From Albidovulum aestuarii (lineage in GTDB: Bacteria > Pseudomonadota > Alphaproteobacteria > Rhodobacterales > Rhodobacteraceae), in the NCBI RefSeq assembly GCF_029961185.1, contig NZ_JASBQQ010000001.1:842462-906461 (forward strand): a stretch of 64,000 nucleotides of DNA, given 5' to 3'. Shown here in pieces: positions 23,772-32,572 of this stretch. The translations under genes and the position numbers were made by a program. Under the pieces are notes generated by a model. That model did not search any database, was not told the DNA's origin, and was given only the letters and a program-made list of their open reading frames with translations. How positions within the stretch are numbered: the stretch's first letter is position 1; each line of letters opens with the position of its first letter.

Positions 23772-25118
23772 CTACGGCCTTTTGTCAAATCGCCGTGCGA
23801 TATCCAGTAGAACCTCGTCTTTCCCTGGCCTGCCCATCAACATCATCCCAATGGGAAGACCATTTTTCGAGACGCCTGTAGGCAGACTGATACAGGGCAA
23901 TCCTGCAAGGTTACCAAGCCAGCAGAACCACGTCATACTATCTTGTGTAGTGACATTGCGTCCGCCGAATTTCTGACGATCCTCGCCGTGGCGCGGTGCG
24001 ACGACAGGCAGCGTCGGGAGGGCCAAGGCATCCCAGTCGCCGAGTCCATTCAAGAGAAGGTCGCTAAACCGCGCGCGCAGTTTCTGGGCATGCAGTGCCT
24101 CTTGCGCTGTAAGTTGTTTCCCTGCTTCCAAATGTGCTCTTGTGACTGACGAGAAGCCGCTGTCAGTGCGGGAAAGCAGGGCTTCGTGAAAGGATGACGC
24201 CTCGACATGCAAAATGGTCTCCCAAGCCGCAAAGTAACTGCACATGTCAGGCAACGAAGCATCAGCCACAGTGACATCCGGCGCAGACAATGCGCTGCAC
24301 ACGACTCTGTTCACCTCGTCAGCACGCTCCAGCCCTGCACCGGTGAGGTGGAAAACCCGGAGCTTTTCCGGGGCGGTCTCCGGGCTGAACGGCTTTGCCA
24401 GCGTGGTAGACGCATCCCGCTTGTCGGCTCCAAGAAAATAGGGCAGCAGAAGGGCGATGTCATCCAAACCAGCTGCGATCGGCCCCGGCGCGTCCAGCGA
24501 CCAACTCAGTGGCAGAACGCCATGCCGAGACGCCCTCCCGTAAGTGGGCTTGAACCCGTAGACACCACAGGCAGATGACGGAATCCGTACAGACCCGCCT
24601 GTATCACTGCCAAGGGCCGCTCCGACAATGCCAGCGGCAACCGCCGCTGCTGAACCGCCGCTGCTGCCACCAGTGATATGCTCCTGGTTATGCGGGTTGC
24701 GCGTCGCACCGATACTCGACGTGGAGTTTGTCGCGCCGAATGCCCATTCGTGCATGTTCGTCTTGCCAAAGATGACAGCGCCAGCGGCACGGAGGTTGGC
24801 GACAATAGTTGCGTCCATACCCTTTGGCTCCAACGGCAGAGCGTTCGAGCAGGCAGTGGTGGAATAGTCCTTCGTAAGATAATTGTCTTTGACCGCGATT
24901 GGCACACCATCGATGGGACTGAGGGGTTTGCCCGTCTTTCGCCTCTGGGTTGCCGCTTTGGCTTGAGCGATGACGATTTCTTCGTCTATTGCGACGAACG
25001 CATTCAAGTCGGCCAGTTGCGTTGCGCGCTCAAGAGACTGCTTTGCCAGGGAGTCGGGCGTTTGCCGTCCCTCTGCCAAAGCGACAACAAGCTCGGATAA
25101 GCTCTCACTTTTCGACAC
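23772..25118 (-). CDS. Amidase signature family hydrolase
   Basis: 448-residue amidase-signature enzyme that hydrolyses an amide to acid and ammonia. The Ser-cisSer-Lys triad is visible: lysine in GVPIAVKDNYLT, the first serine in ITGGSSGGSAAAVAAG and the nucleophile region GSDTGGSVRIPSSACG. It resembles GatA/AtzE-like amidases. It starts with GTG at 25118, overlapping the end of a small GatC/AtzG-like frame, and follows an amide-type ABC transporter on the same strand. Its substrate is therefore probably the transported compound, a short-chain amide or ureide. The exact substrate cannot be read from sequence. Confidence 0.92.
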   Translation of the reverse strand: MSKSESLSELVVALAEGRQTPDSLAKQSLERATQLADLNAFVAIDEEIVIAQAKAATQRRKTGKPLSPIDGVPIAVKDNYLTKDYSTTACSNALPLEPKGMDATIVANLRAAGAVIFGKTNMHEWAFGATNSTSSIGATRNPHNQEHITGGSSGGSAAAVAAGIVGAALGSDTGGSVRIPSSACGVYGFKPTYGRASRHGVLPLSWSLDAPGPIAAGLDDIALLLPYFLGADKRDASTTLAKPFSPETAPEKLRVFHLTGAGLERADEVNRVVCSALSAPDVTVADASLPDMCSYFAAWETILHVEASSFHEALLSRTDSGFSSVTRAHLEAGKQLTAQEALHAQKLRARFSDLLLNGLGDWDALALPTLPVVAPRHGEDRQKFGGRNVTTQDSMTWFCWLGNLAGLPCISLPTGVSKNGLPIGMMLMGRPGKDEVLLDIARRFDKRP

Positions 25119-25254
25119 TGCTTAGAGCCTCCGGTAAAAAAATATGGGCCGGTTCACTGAACTGATCAACTTTCAACTTCGAAAGCCCACTGCGAATGCG
25201 TGCCAGAGTTGCCTTGATGCGCTTGAGCTGATCCTCGCTGAGTTGATCTGGCAT
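25105..25254 (-). CDS. Small GatC/AtzG-like protein preceding the amidase
   Basis: A 49-residue frame starting at the ATG at 25254, one base from the upstream ATPase gene's stop codon, and ending inside the amidase start. It reads MPDQLSEDQLKRIKATLARI at the start and has FSEPAHIFLPEALSSVEK at the end. The helical N-terminus followed by an EPAHIFLP-like tail resembles GatC and the small DUF4089/AtzG subunits that pair with AtzE-type amidases. Overlapping packing in the operon supports it being real. The family call is an inference from pattern and position. Confidence 0.55.
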   Translation of the reverse strand: MPDQLSEDQLKRIKATLARIRSGLSKLKVDQFSEPAHIFLPEALSSVEK

Positions 25255-25255
25255 C

Positions 25256-25954
25256 TCACACACCCAACAATTCCTGTTGCAGCTCTTTGTCAGCGCGCAG
25301 GCTGTCGCGATCCGTCTCTATACTGATCGTGCCTTTTTCCATCACGTAGGCGCGTTCCGAAATCGACAAACAAAAATCGAGGTTCTGTTCAGCGACAAGA
25401 ATTGCAATTTTATGCTCTTCGTTGATCCGTTTTAAAACCCCGGCCATTTCGTCGATGATCGAGGGTTGAACACCCTCGGTCGGTTCATCGAGCAGAAGAA
25501 TTTTCGGTCGTGTTGCGAGGGCCCGGGCCAAGGCCAGGACCTGTTGTTGTCCGCCGGACAATCCGCCCGCGAGATCGTTGGCCTTGGGTTGCAAGAGGGG
25601 AAAATCCTCCAGTATCGCCGCGACGGTTTTCTTTGCCTCAAAGCCATTTGATGCTGCTGCAACGGCGATGTTCTCGGTCACAGACATCCGCGGGAAGACG
25701 AACCGGCCTTGAGGTACGTAACCCAATCCAAGGCGGGCCCGTTTTGCCGGTGATGGCGGCGCTGTTTCACCGGCAATCTCGACCGAACCTGACGTCGCCT
25801 TGATAAGTCCTGTCGCGTAGCGCATCAGAGTGGATTTCCCGACCCCGTTACGCCCAAGAAGGGCAACGATTTCAGCGGCGTTCACGTGTATGGAGACATC
25901 CCGAATGATAGTGGTCTTTCCATATCCACCAGTGGCGTTCTTGATCTTAAACAT
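25256..25954 (-). CDS. Branched-chain/amide-type ABC transporter ATPase (LivF/UrtE-like)
   Basis: 232-residue ATP-binding subunit. Walker A is LLGRNGVGKSTLM, the signature is GGLSGGQQQVLALARAL, Walker B is ILLLDEPTEGVQP, and the H-loop region is ILVAEQNLDF, all typical of LivF/UrtE/FmdF proteins. The ATG at 25954 overlaps the stop of the upstream permease-ATPase gene. It is the second ATPase of the transporter; the first is fused to the permease. Confidence 0.92.
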   Translation of the reverse strand: MFKIKNATGGYGKTTIIRDVSIHVNAAEIVALLGRNGVGKSTLMRYATGLIKATSGSVEIAGETAPPSPAKRARLGLGYVPQGRFVFPRMSVTENIAVAAASNGFEAKKTVAAILEDFPLLQPKANDLAGGLSGGQQQVLALARALATRPKILLLDEPTEGVQPSIIDEMAGVLKRINEEHKIAILVAEQNLDFCLSISERAYVMEKGTISIETDRDSLRADKELQQELLGV

Positions 25955-27758
25955 GCTCGCCTCTCCCCAAATAGATATCGAGGACAGCATCGTTCGCTCT
26001 GAGCGTCTCAATATCCCCTTCTGCAAAAAACTCGCCTTGGTGGAGCACAGTCACATGTCCTTCCAGCGTGCGCACGAATTCCATGTCATGCTCGACGACA
26101 ACCACCGTCGTATGCTTGGCCAAGGTACGGACCAGCAAGGACAGCTCGCGAGTTTCCTCATTTGTCATGCCCGCGGCTGGTTCATCCAGAAGCACGACAC
26201 GAGGTGCAAGACAGAGCACCATTCCGATATCGAGCCACTGCTGCTGACCATGTGAAAGAGCTGAGGCCTGCACAGACTTCTGTTCTTCCATGCCCAACAT
26301 CCCGAGAATGCGGGTCGCGGTTTTATCGGCTTGTACCGTGTCTCTTGTGCGTGCAAAAGCTGCGATCCAGAGGTTTTCCATCACGGTGTTTTCACCAAAG
26401 ACCTGGGGTTTCTGGTTCTTGACGCCCATCCCCTTGTGAACCCGCTCGAAGATTGCCGTCTTCGTAATGTCGTCCTTGTCGAGAAGGATCTTGCCACCTT
26501 CGGGGCGATAGATGCCCACGCAGGTTTTCAAGAACGAGCTTTTACCCGCACCGTTTGGCCCGATGAGTGAATAGGGCCGACCGGATGCAAAGTCGAGCGA
26601 GACCTTGTTGACCGGAATTACGCCGCCAAATCGCTTGAAGGCTTCATCGGTCGAAAGGTTCTTCGCGGGACCGGCCTGGGCTGCGGCCTCTTCGAGAATG
26701 CTGTCGAGCACTTCGGTGTCGATCTTCACTGCCCCTGCACTACGAGCGGCATCGTTGGGATCAGCCAGGAACTTCTTCCAGAGAGTATCCAGTGCACCCA
26801 GAAACCCGTTATGCAAAAACATTACCAAGAGGATGAGTGTCGTGCCGAGGATCAAAGTCGTTTGACCGCCTGCTGCTCCACCGCCAAGCCAGAATGAAAG
26901 ACCCCCGATGATAAGGGCACCCAAGAAAGGCCCGGCGAGTGTTCCCAGGCCGCCCACCAAGACATAAATCGGAACGAGAAGTGCTTCCTGGACGGAGAAA
27001 ATCGATGGGTTAAGGTAGTTTGCCCACAATGCGAAGAGTGCGCCCGAAAGCCCTGCAACGGCACCTGAATAGGCAAAGTTCAACAGCTGATATTTGCGGA
27101 TATCGTAGCCCAGAAGCTCCGTTTTCTCGATATCGATGCGAATGCAATCCACGATCTTGCCGAAGTTGCTTCGCATTAGCCAGCGCGTGAAGAAATAGAC
27201 TGCTGCGGTGACGACGACGACAGTTGCGAAGGCCTCGTTCGGACCAAGCTTTTTGGCTTCGGAGCCAAACCCCAGAATGATCCCGGGGATGTTTGAGAGT
27301 CCGTTGTCGCCGCCGATACGGGCTTCACCCACGTCCAATTTGAAAGTCTGGGTCACCGACCAAAGCAACAGGGTAAAAGTGTAGGACAGGATCGTGCTCT
27401 GCAACTCACCCATGCGAGAGTAGAAGATAACATAGCCGAGGGCGACCGCGATCAGAGCGCCGAAAACAGCCGCGGATGGTAAGGCCCAGATCAAAGTCAT
27501 GCCGGACGACGGCGCTAAGTTGATCGCAATGACTGCGCCAAAGTAACCGCCCAATCCGTAGAAGGCCGTCTGAGCCAGGCTGAGCAGACCTCCACGCCCC
27601 CAGATGACATCCAGGCTCAGACCCAAAAGGCCAAAGATAACCCAGGATGTGGCAACGAAAGCGAGGTATGGATTCAAGGTTCCAGACAGAGCCAGTGCGA
27701 TAATTGTGGCAAGCGCTGGAAAGATCAGGCCTGCATTTTTATGGAGTTTTTCAAACAT
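25947..27758 (-). CDS. LivM-LivG fusion: ABC permease plus ATPase
   Basis: 603-residue fusion of two subunits usually made separately. Residues 1 to about 330 are a LivM-type permease (DVIWGRGGLLSLAQTAFYGL, then YVLVGGLGTLAGPFLGALII). After a linker the LivG-type ATPase begins near 365 (VNKVSLDF, Walker A LIGPNGAGKSSFL, signature ASALSHGQQQWLDIGMVLC, Walker B VVLLDEPAAGMT, H-loop VVVVEHDMEFV). Similar fusions occur in urea/amide transporters. It imports small amides or urea with LivH, the LivF-type ATPase and the binding protein next to it. Confidence 0.92.
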   Translation of the reverse strand: MFEKLHKNAGLIFPALATIIALALSGTLNPYLAFVATSWVIFGLLGLSLDVIWGRGGLLSLAQTAFYGLGGYFGAVIAINLAPSSGMTLIWALPSAAVFGALIAVALGYVIFYSRMGELQSTILSYTFTLLLWSVTQTFKLDVGEARIGGDNGLSNIPGIILGFGSEAKKLGPNEAFATVVVVTAAVYFFTRWLMRSNFGKIVDCIRIDIEKTELLGYDIRKYQLLNFAYSGAVAGLSGALFALWANYLNPSIFSVQEALLVPIYVLVGGLGTLAGPFLGALIIGGLSFWLGGGAAGGQTTLILGTTLILLVMFLHNGFLGALDTLWKKFLADPNDAARSAGAVKIDTEVLDSILEEAAAQAGPAKNLSTDEAFKRFGGVIPVNKVSLDFASGRPYSLIGPNGAGKSSFLKTCVGIYRPEGGKILLDKDDITKTAIFERVHKGMGVKNQKPQVFGENTVMENLWIAAFARTRDTVQADKTATRILGMLGMEEQKSVQASALSHGQQQWLDIGMVLCLAPRVVLLDEPAAGMTNEETRELSLLVRTLAKHTTVVVVEHDMEFVRTLEGHVTVLHQGEFFAEGDIETLRANDAVLDIYLGRGEHV

Positions 27759-27770
27759 ATCCGATGGCCT

Positions 27771-28637
27771 CTAAAGCTTTCGGCGCCATTTGGCGGAAAT
27801 ACCCATCGGGTAGAGCCAAAGCAGAATGGCGGTCACGAGGAAGAAGAAGACATCGCCAACCACGGATGTCATGAAACTGGCGGTCACGGATGCACCGCCG
27901 CCGAGGCCAAGGGCTGCAAGAGCACTCCCCGTCAATGTGACCGGCCCGGCTACGACAACCGTAAGGAAGCCTTTTACAGCGAAGAAAAGGCCCATCGAAG
28001 GCGTTGCCGGAATGATTGGAAGCAGGATTGCACCCGCAAGCCCGGCGAGGCCACTCCCGATCGCAAAAGTCATAGTATTGACCCGAGACGAGTCGATGCC
28101 AATCGCCTGAGCCATTTGCGGCTGCTGGATTGAGGCTCGGGCCTTCATTCCATAGACCGTGTGCGTCATGAGCAAATAGATAAAGGCGAGCATGACTGCC
28201 GCCACGAAAATCATCAGGATCGGGTATACTGCGAGGCTGTAGTCACCGACTTTGAAACTCCACTGCGGCATCCCGATGCCGGGCGACACAGTTCCGAACA
28301 ATAGAATCGCAACCTGGTTGAAGACCATGCCAAGGCCCCACGTTGCCAGCATTGTGTCAAAGAGCCGTCCATAGAGCTTGCGTATGATCAACAACTCGAC
28401 CACTGCGCCGATAATCATGGTCGTGACCACGGCAAAGGGTATGGCCAGCAGAAATGGAAGCCCGATCTGTGTCGCGGTCAGTGCCGAATAAGCTCCGACC
28501 ATGATAAACTCGCCATGCGCGAGGTTGATCACTCCCATCAGGCCATACACAACGGCAAGGCCAAGCGTGGCGATCAACAGAATGGATGCGCTAGATAAAG
28601 ATGACAGCAAAACTGTCGCCAAGAAATCGAGTTCCAT
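27771..28637 (-). CDS. Branched-chain/amide-type ABC permease (LivH/UrtB-like)
   Basis: 288-residue inner-membrane permease with about eight hydrophobic segments. Family landmarks are GLAVVYGLMGVINLAHGEFI near the N-terminus, the EAA-like MKARASIQQPQMAQAIGIDS loop, and GPVTLTGSALAALGLGGGAS. It partners the fused LivM-LivG protein 12 bases downstream. The binding-protein gene is 58 bases upstream. Confidence 0.92.
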   Translation of the reverse strand: MELDFLATVLLSSLSSASILLIATLGLAVVYGLMGVINLAHGEFIMVGAYSALTATQIGLPFLLAIPFAVVTTMIIGAVVELLIIRKLYGRLFDTMLATWGLGMVFNQVAILLFGTVSPGIGMPQWSFKVGDYSLAVYPILMIFVAAVMLAFIYLLMTHTVYGMKARASIQQPQMAQAIGIDSSRVNTMTFAIGSGLAGLAGAILLPIIPATPSMGLFFAVKGFLTVVVAGPVTLTGSALAALGLGGGASVTASFMTSVVGDVFFFLVTAILLWLYPMGISAKWRRKL

Positions 28638-28695
28638 GGATCCTCCCGAAGCTGGGGCAACCTTCGAGGCCGCCCCTTTTGTTGTGTGGTGTCGT

Positions 28696-29901
28696 TTAGT
28701 TTTCTGGGGTGAAGTGCTCTACCACATCAGGATTATCCACCAAGTTGCAGATCTCATTTTCAAACGTCGGTGCAGTGTCCGTGAAGGTCTCGACGATATC
28801 GAAACCGTTATTGGCGTTGCCACGCGCGATGTACATATTCTGCCGCAGGTGGTGCGAACCTGGCTCAAGCGTGACCGTGCCGTTTGGGGCTTCGTAAGAA
28901 ATCCCACTTTGCAGTGCCGCGATCACCTCATCGGTGTCGGTCGTTCCGGCCTGATTCGCAGCCGCGGCCCAAAGATGGACAGCGTTCCAGACGTCTACGG
29001 ATCCGGTAACCACCGGCGTGTCGGTTCCATAGGCTTCTTCCCATGCTGCGAGAAATTTGGCGTTGGTCTCGCCTGAGGCAGAAGGGAAGTAATTCATCAC
29101 TGACATATAGCCCTCGCCCGCCTGTGGTGACACGACGATCTGCTGGTTGCCCGAGCCGTAATTCGTGGAGATAAGGCCGATGTCTTCTTTCAGACCAGCC
29201 GCCGCGAATTGTTCAAGGAAACCCGTTTGCGCAGAACCCACGGGAATTGCGACGACAACATCTGGTTTCGCGGCCTGAATTTTCTGTATGGTTGGCGCAT
29301 AGTCTGTCATGGAGAGGGGGAGATAATCTTCTCCAACAACCTCGGCACCGAGCTCTTCCGCATACTTGTGAATCCAGTAACCGGAAATCGTGCCAAAATT
29401 GTAGTCAGGAGCCATGATATAGACGCGCGGACCATAATTTTCGACAGCCCATTTCATCAGAATGCTCAACTGCTGGGAGGCTGACGAACCGGTCACGAAC
29501 GTGTTGCGATCGCAGGCACCGCCCTCGTAGAGCGACGAATAGAAGTAAGGGATGTTCGCCTCGCGCAGAATCGGGCGGAGGGCCTCTCGCGAGGAACTGG
29601 TCAAACCCGCGAACATGGCCGAAATTCCATCCCGCAGGACGGCGGTTTGTGCGAACTGAGTGTATTTGGAAAGTTCAGACTGAGCGTCATACCCGACGAC
29701 AACGATGTCTTCGCCATTTACTCCACCGGCTTCGTTGATGCTGGCAACAGCCAGATCAAGCGCTTGGTCTTGTTGTATTCCGTATATGTTCAATCCACCG
29801 GAGAGGTCGAATATCGCGCCGATCTTGACCTCGGCAAAGGCGGCGGATGTGGTCATCGTCAGTGCGGTTGTAAGGCTCAATGCCGCTAGCAGTTTGTTCA
29901 T
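28696..29901 (-). CDS. Amide/urea-type ABC transporter substrate-binding protein
   Basis: 401-residue periplasmic protein. The signal peptide is MNKLLAALSLTTALTM, cleaved after AFA. The type I periplasmic-binding fold begins VKIGAIFDLSGGLNIYG and includes YFYSSLYEGGACDRN, APDYNFGTISGYW and NYFPSASGETNAKF, similar to FmdD/UrtA-type short-chain amide or urea receptors and distantly to AmiC. It is the first gene of the amide uptake and amidase operon. The sequence upstream is duplicated in front of the AmiR operon. Confidence 0.92.
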   Translation of the reverse strand: MNKLLAALSLTTALTMTTSAAFAEVKIGAIFDLSGGLNIYGIQQDQALDLAVASINEAGGVNGEDIVVVGYDAQSELSKYTQFAQTAVLRDGISAMFAGLTSSSREALRPILREANIPYFYSSLYEGGACDRNTFVTGSSASQQLSILMKWAVENYGPRVYIMAPDYNFGTISGYWIHKYAEELGAEVVGEDYLPLSMTDYAPTIQKIQAAKPDVVVAIPVGSAQTGFLEQFAAAGLKEDIGLISTNYGSGNQQIVVSPQAGEGYMSVMNYFPSASGETNAKFLAAWEEAYGTDTPVVTGSVDVWNAVHLWAAAANQAGTTDTDEVIAALQSGISYEAPNGTVTLEPGSHHLRQNMYIARGNANNGFDIVETFTDTAPTFENEICNLVDNPDVVEHFTPEN

Positions 29902-30078
29902 AGCTTACGCTCCCTGAATAAAGACAGGCTGAACCAGACTCGCGGCGGGAATTTCATTGAGGATAATCACAAGCGTCCCGCTAGGGCGTCAACGTCCAGC
30001 TGTGTCGCTTGGTGATTTTATGTGCTTCCTAGCACGCGGCGATGATCTGCACTTTTCATTGGCTTTGTCAAGTAGCTT
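29902..30078 (-). promoter_or_regulatory. Amide-operon promoter/leader (copy A) with tandem hairpins
   Basis: The repeat with copy B covers 29827-30078. Read on the minus strand, two TTGACA boxes occur, inside repeated CTTTGTCAAGTAGCTT units at 30063-30096. A stem GTGC-TAGGAA-GCAC follows, then after nine bases a second stem CCAAGC-GACACA-GCTGG with one bulge. Both have six-base loops. ANTAR regulators bind paired hairpins with six-base loops. The usual A at loop position 1 is absent here, so the assignment is tentative. Confidence 0.5.
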
Positions 30079-30138
30079 AACTTTGTCAAGTAGCTTAAGC
30101 GCCCGGTCGCGACTGATGCCATGCCGAGTGGATCTAAG

Positions 30139-30595
30139 AAGGCTTCGGCGGCGTGCTCCAGGTCGACGGCTATGCTGGCTACAACCGGTTGCTCGCCCCT
30201 GATCGGGTCGGCCCCGATATCCGGCTGGCTTTCTGTTGGGCGCTCGCCCGGCGCAAGCTGGTCGAGATCACCCGCACCGGCCCGGCGCCAATTGCGGAAG
30301 AGGGCGTGAAGCGTATCGGCGACCTCTACCGCGTCGAGGCTGAGATCCGGGGGCGTGATCCCGTCGCCCGCCGCGCGGCGCGACAGGAACGCTCCGCACC
30401 GATCGTCGCAGACCTCGAAGCCTGGCTCACACACCATCGCGCCCGTGTCGCGACTAAATCGACACTGGGCGAGGCATTGAAATACATGGCCAAATACAGA
30501 GACGGCCTCTGCCTGTTCCTGACCGATGGCCGGATCGAACTCGATAACAACACCGTCGAGCGGACAACGCGTCTCATCGCGTTGAACGTAAGCGT
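30139..30595 (+). pseudogene. IS66 TnpC C-terminal fragment
   Basis: About 150 residues of an IS66-type transposase, from GGVLQVDGYAGYNRLLAP through KSTLGEALKYMAKYRDGL to LDNNTVERTTRLIALN, where the frame runs into inverted foreign sequence. The N-terminal two thirds are missing. Confidence 0.85.
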
Positions 30596-30607
30596 TCGGT
30601 CTGACCG

Positions 30608-30680
30608 CTATCCGTTCCAGAGCCAGGGCAGCAGATCGTCGACCTTGGTGATCTTGTAGTCGGGGATGCAGGCGTGTCAA
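30608..30680 (-). pseudogene. Inverted IS66-type transposase C-terminal tip
   Basis: The minus strand encodes HACIPDYKITKVDDLLPW followed by LWNG and a stop, resembling the end of an IS66-type TnpC but in the opposite orientation to the preceding fragment. Confidence 0.45.
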
Positions 30681-31121
30681 CGCCGCCTGAACTTTCCCCA
30701 GAAGTGCCGAAGTAAAATTCCCCACTCTGACGGGTCCGGTAATCAGCCGGTTTCAGGGATTGGCGGCCCCGTTCTTGGGTGGGCGACCGCGGCGCTTCGG
30801 CGGCGGTGGCGGTGTGATGCGGGCGTTGGCCCTGACATGCTCGGGGATGAGGTCCGCCCTCCACGGCGCAACAGATCCGTCAGTGGGTCGGCGGAAAATC
30901 CTTCTGGCGCGCGAAACGCGACAACCGTATCCTTCGTCATGTGGCATATCCTTTTCTCTGCGAGAACTGCGGCGCGTCAACAACGCCTTGATATGCCACC
31001 CAATCTCCCCGTCACCAACTTTCAGCTATAGCTCCCTTCGTGATCAGGGAGATGGCTGGGCCTGTCTCGCTTTCGTTCCGCCTCAAGTGCTCGTTTCGAA
31101 TGCGACAGCGCTTTTCCATTG
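30681..31121. other. Degenerate stretch, probably transposon debris
   Basis: No intact gene. A minus-strand frame from 30940 starts MTKDTVVAFRAPEGFSADPL and reads DPLTDLLRRG before apparently shifting frame, which recalls IS256-type N-termini. The other frame has a proline/arginine-rich end. I cannot assign it firmly. Confidence 0.3.
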
Positions 31122-31215
31122 ATGCATTCGAAGATCGCCATCTCAGCTTGCCGCCTCGTTTCCCATGACCGCCGCCAGATCAGTTCGGCCTTGATGGTTT
31201 TGAAGAACCCAAGGC
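31122..31215 (-). pseudogene. IS3-family OrfB fragment
   Basis: The minus strand encodes FFKTIKAELIWRRSWETRRQ followed by AEMAIFECING, a conserved C-terminal stretch of IS3-type OrfB that normally continues into FYNPRRRHS. It breaks off at the asparagine-glycine, so only about 31 codons remain. Confidence 0.7.
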
Positions 31216-31426
31216 GCGGTCTTGACATACCGCAAGGTGAATGGTCTATTGTTCATCGGGCTGGGAAGCCGATCAAATTCCGACCGGCAGTCAGCGCGTC
31301 GCACGAAGTGATGGCAGGTCAATTTGGTCCTGCGGCTGCGCCGCTCCCGAAATCCCAAATCTCTCTCGCCATTTCTTTGTGCTAGCTGCGTGTCGCTTAC
31401 TTCACGAAGCCAAAGAGGAACACATC

Positions 31427-32542
31427 ATGGCAAAAATCCAGAAAACCCCGTTTCACGCAGTTGGCGAGAAGATGGGAGCGGATATGAGAGAGCTTTTCGG
31501 TTACTATCTTCCGTGGCACTACAACCCGGGACCGGAGGCGGAACACCTTGCGACCCGTGACAAGGCAAGCCTTTGCGATCTTCATTATATGGCGGAATTT
31601 TCGGTCTCTGGACCGGACGCTTTGAAATTTGTCCAGCAGGTGGCCACGGCGAACGTGTCTGAGCTGAAACCGGGCTCGATCAAGTACTCGACCTTTTGCA
31701 ACGCCGAAGGCCAAATGATAGATGACGGAACGATCTGGTGTTTCGAGCCTGATGAATACATGCTGATCACGGGGGACGAGACCGATTTCTCATGGTTTCA
31801 AGAACAGGCCGATCGCTTTGACGTCAGTATTAAGAACGTGACCGATCAACACACCACACTTGCGCTGCAAGGACCGAACTCGCGTCAGGTCTTGCAGCAG
31901 GTCACGTCTGCGCCGATAAATGACATCAAATACTACAAATTCATCAAGGGCGACGTGGCCGGTGTTGCCTGTGTGATTGCGCGTATGGGCTACACTGGCG
32001 AGTTCGGGTTTGAATTGCACTGTGATCCTGAAGAGGCCGAGAAGGTCTGGAATGCTCTGTTCGAAGCCGGAGAGAAACACGGTCTTGTTCCTCTGGGGCA
32101 GTGCGGGCTGGAAAGCGTCCGTCAGGAGGCCGGCTACGTCCTGGTCGGCAACGAGCATAACAAGCAGACCAATCCGTTGGAAGCCGGCCTGGGCTGGACG
32201 GTCGATTTCAACAAACGCGATTTTTGCGGAAAGGCCGCGCTGGAGAAAATCCGGGATCAGGGGATCAACCGCACGCTGGTATGGTTCGATGTTCTGGACG
32301 GTACGGTCATAAGCACCGGTGATGCCGTAATCGCCGGTGGAAAGGAAATCGGCCGGGTCACAAGCGGATCGTACTCTCCGGGCCGGAAGAAGGGCACCGC
32401 GATGGCCTATGTCGCGACGGAATACGCAATAAGCGGTGTTTGCTACGATCTGAAGGACAAGGCTGCCAGCCATTCTGCGAAACTGTCCCTAGTGCCCCTG
32501 TTCGACCCTTGCAAGGTCAGAAGCAGAACGTTCGTTCGGTAA
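31427..32542 (+). CDS. GcvT-family aminomethyltransferase / folate-dependent demethylase
   Basis: 371-residue member of the GcvT/DmdA/YgfZ superfamily, enzymes that transfer a one-carbon unit from an N- or S-methyl substrate to tetrahydrofolate. Visible are LCDLHYMAEFSVSGPDALKF, LALQGPNSRQVLQQV, IARMGYTGEFGFELHCDPEE, the folate-site region QCGLESVRQEAGYVL, and a C-terminal barrel with GRVTSGSYSPGRKKGTAMAY. The ATG at 31427 follows AAAGAGGAA; the frame is open upstream but without a site. Only 30 bases separate it from ureAB, so it is likely the first gene of the urease operon. It might demethylate a methylated nitrogen compound that feeds urease, which is inference. Confidence 0.8.
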   Translation: MAKIQKTPFHAVGEKMGADMRELFGYYLPWHYNPGPEAEHLATRDKASLCDLHYMAEFSVSGPDALKFVQQVATANVSELKPGSIKYSTFCNAEGQMIDDGTIWCFEPDEYMLITGDETDFSWFQEQADRFDVSIKNVTDQHTTLALQGPNSRQVLQQVTSAPINDIKYYKFIKGDVAGVACVIARMGYTGEFGFELHCDPEEAEKVWNALFEAGEKHGLVPLGQCGLESVRQEAGYVLVGNEHNKQTNPLEAGLGWTVDFNKRDFCGKAALEKIRDQGINRTLVWFDVLDGTVISTGDAVIAGGKEIGRVTSGSYSPGRKKGTAMAYVATEYAISGVCYDLKDKAASHSAKLSLVPLFDPCKVRSRTFVR

Positions 32543-32572
32543 TTGACAAATCAGGCGGGCGGATAAAACTCT

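Noticed and set aside
31241..31426. Upstream extension of the GcvT-family gene
   Set aside because: The frame is open, but the ATG at 31427 has the ribosome-binding site and the family N-terminus; the extension has neither.
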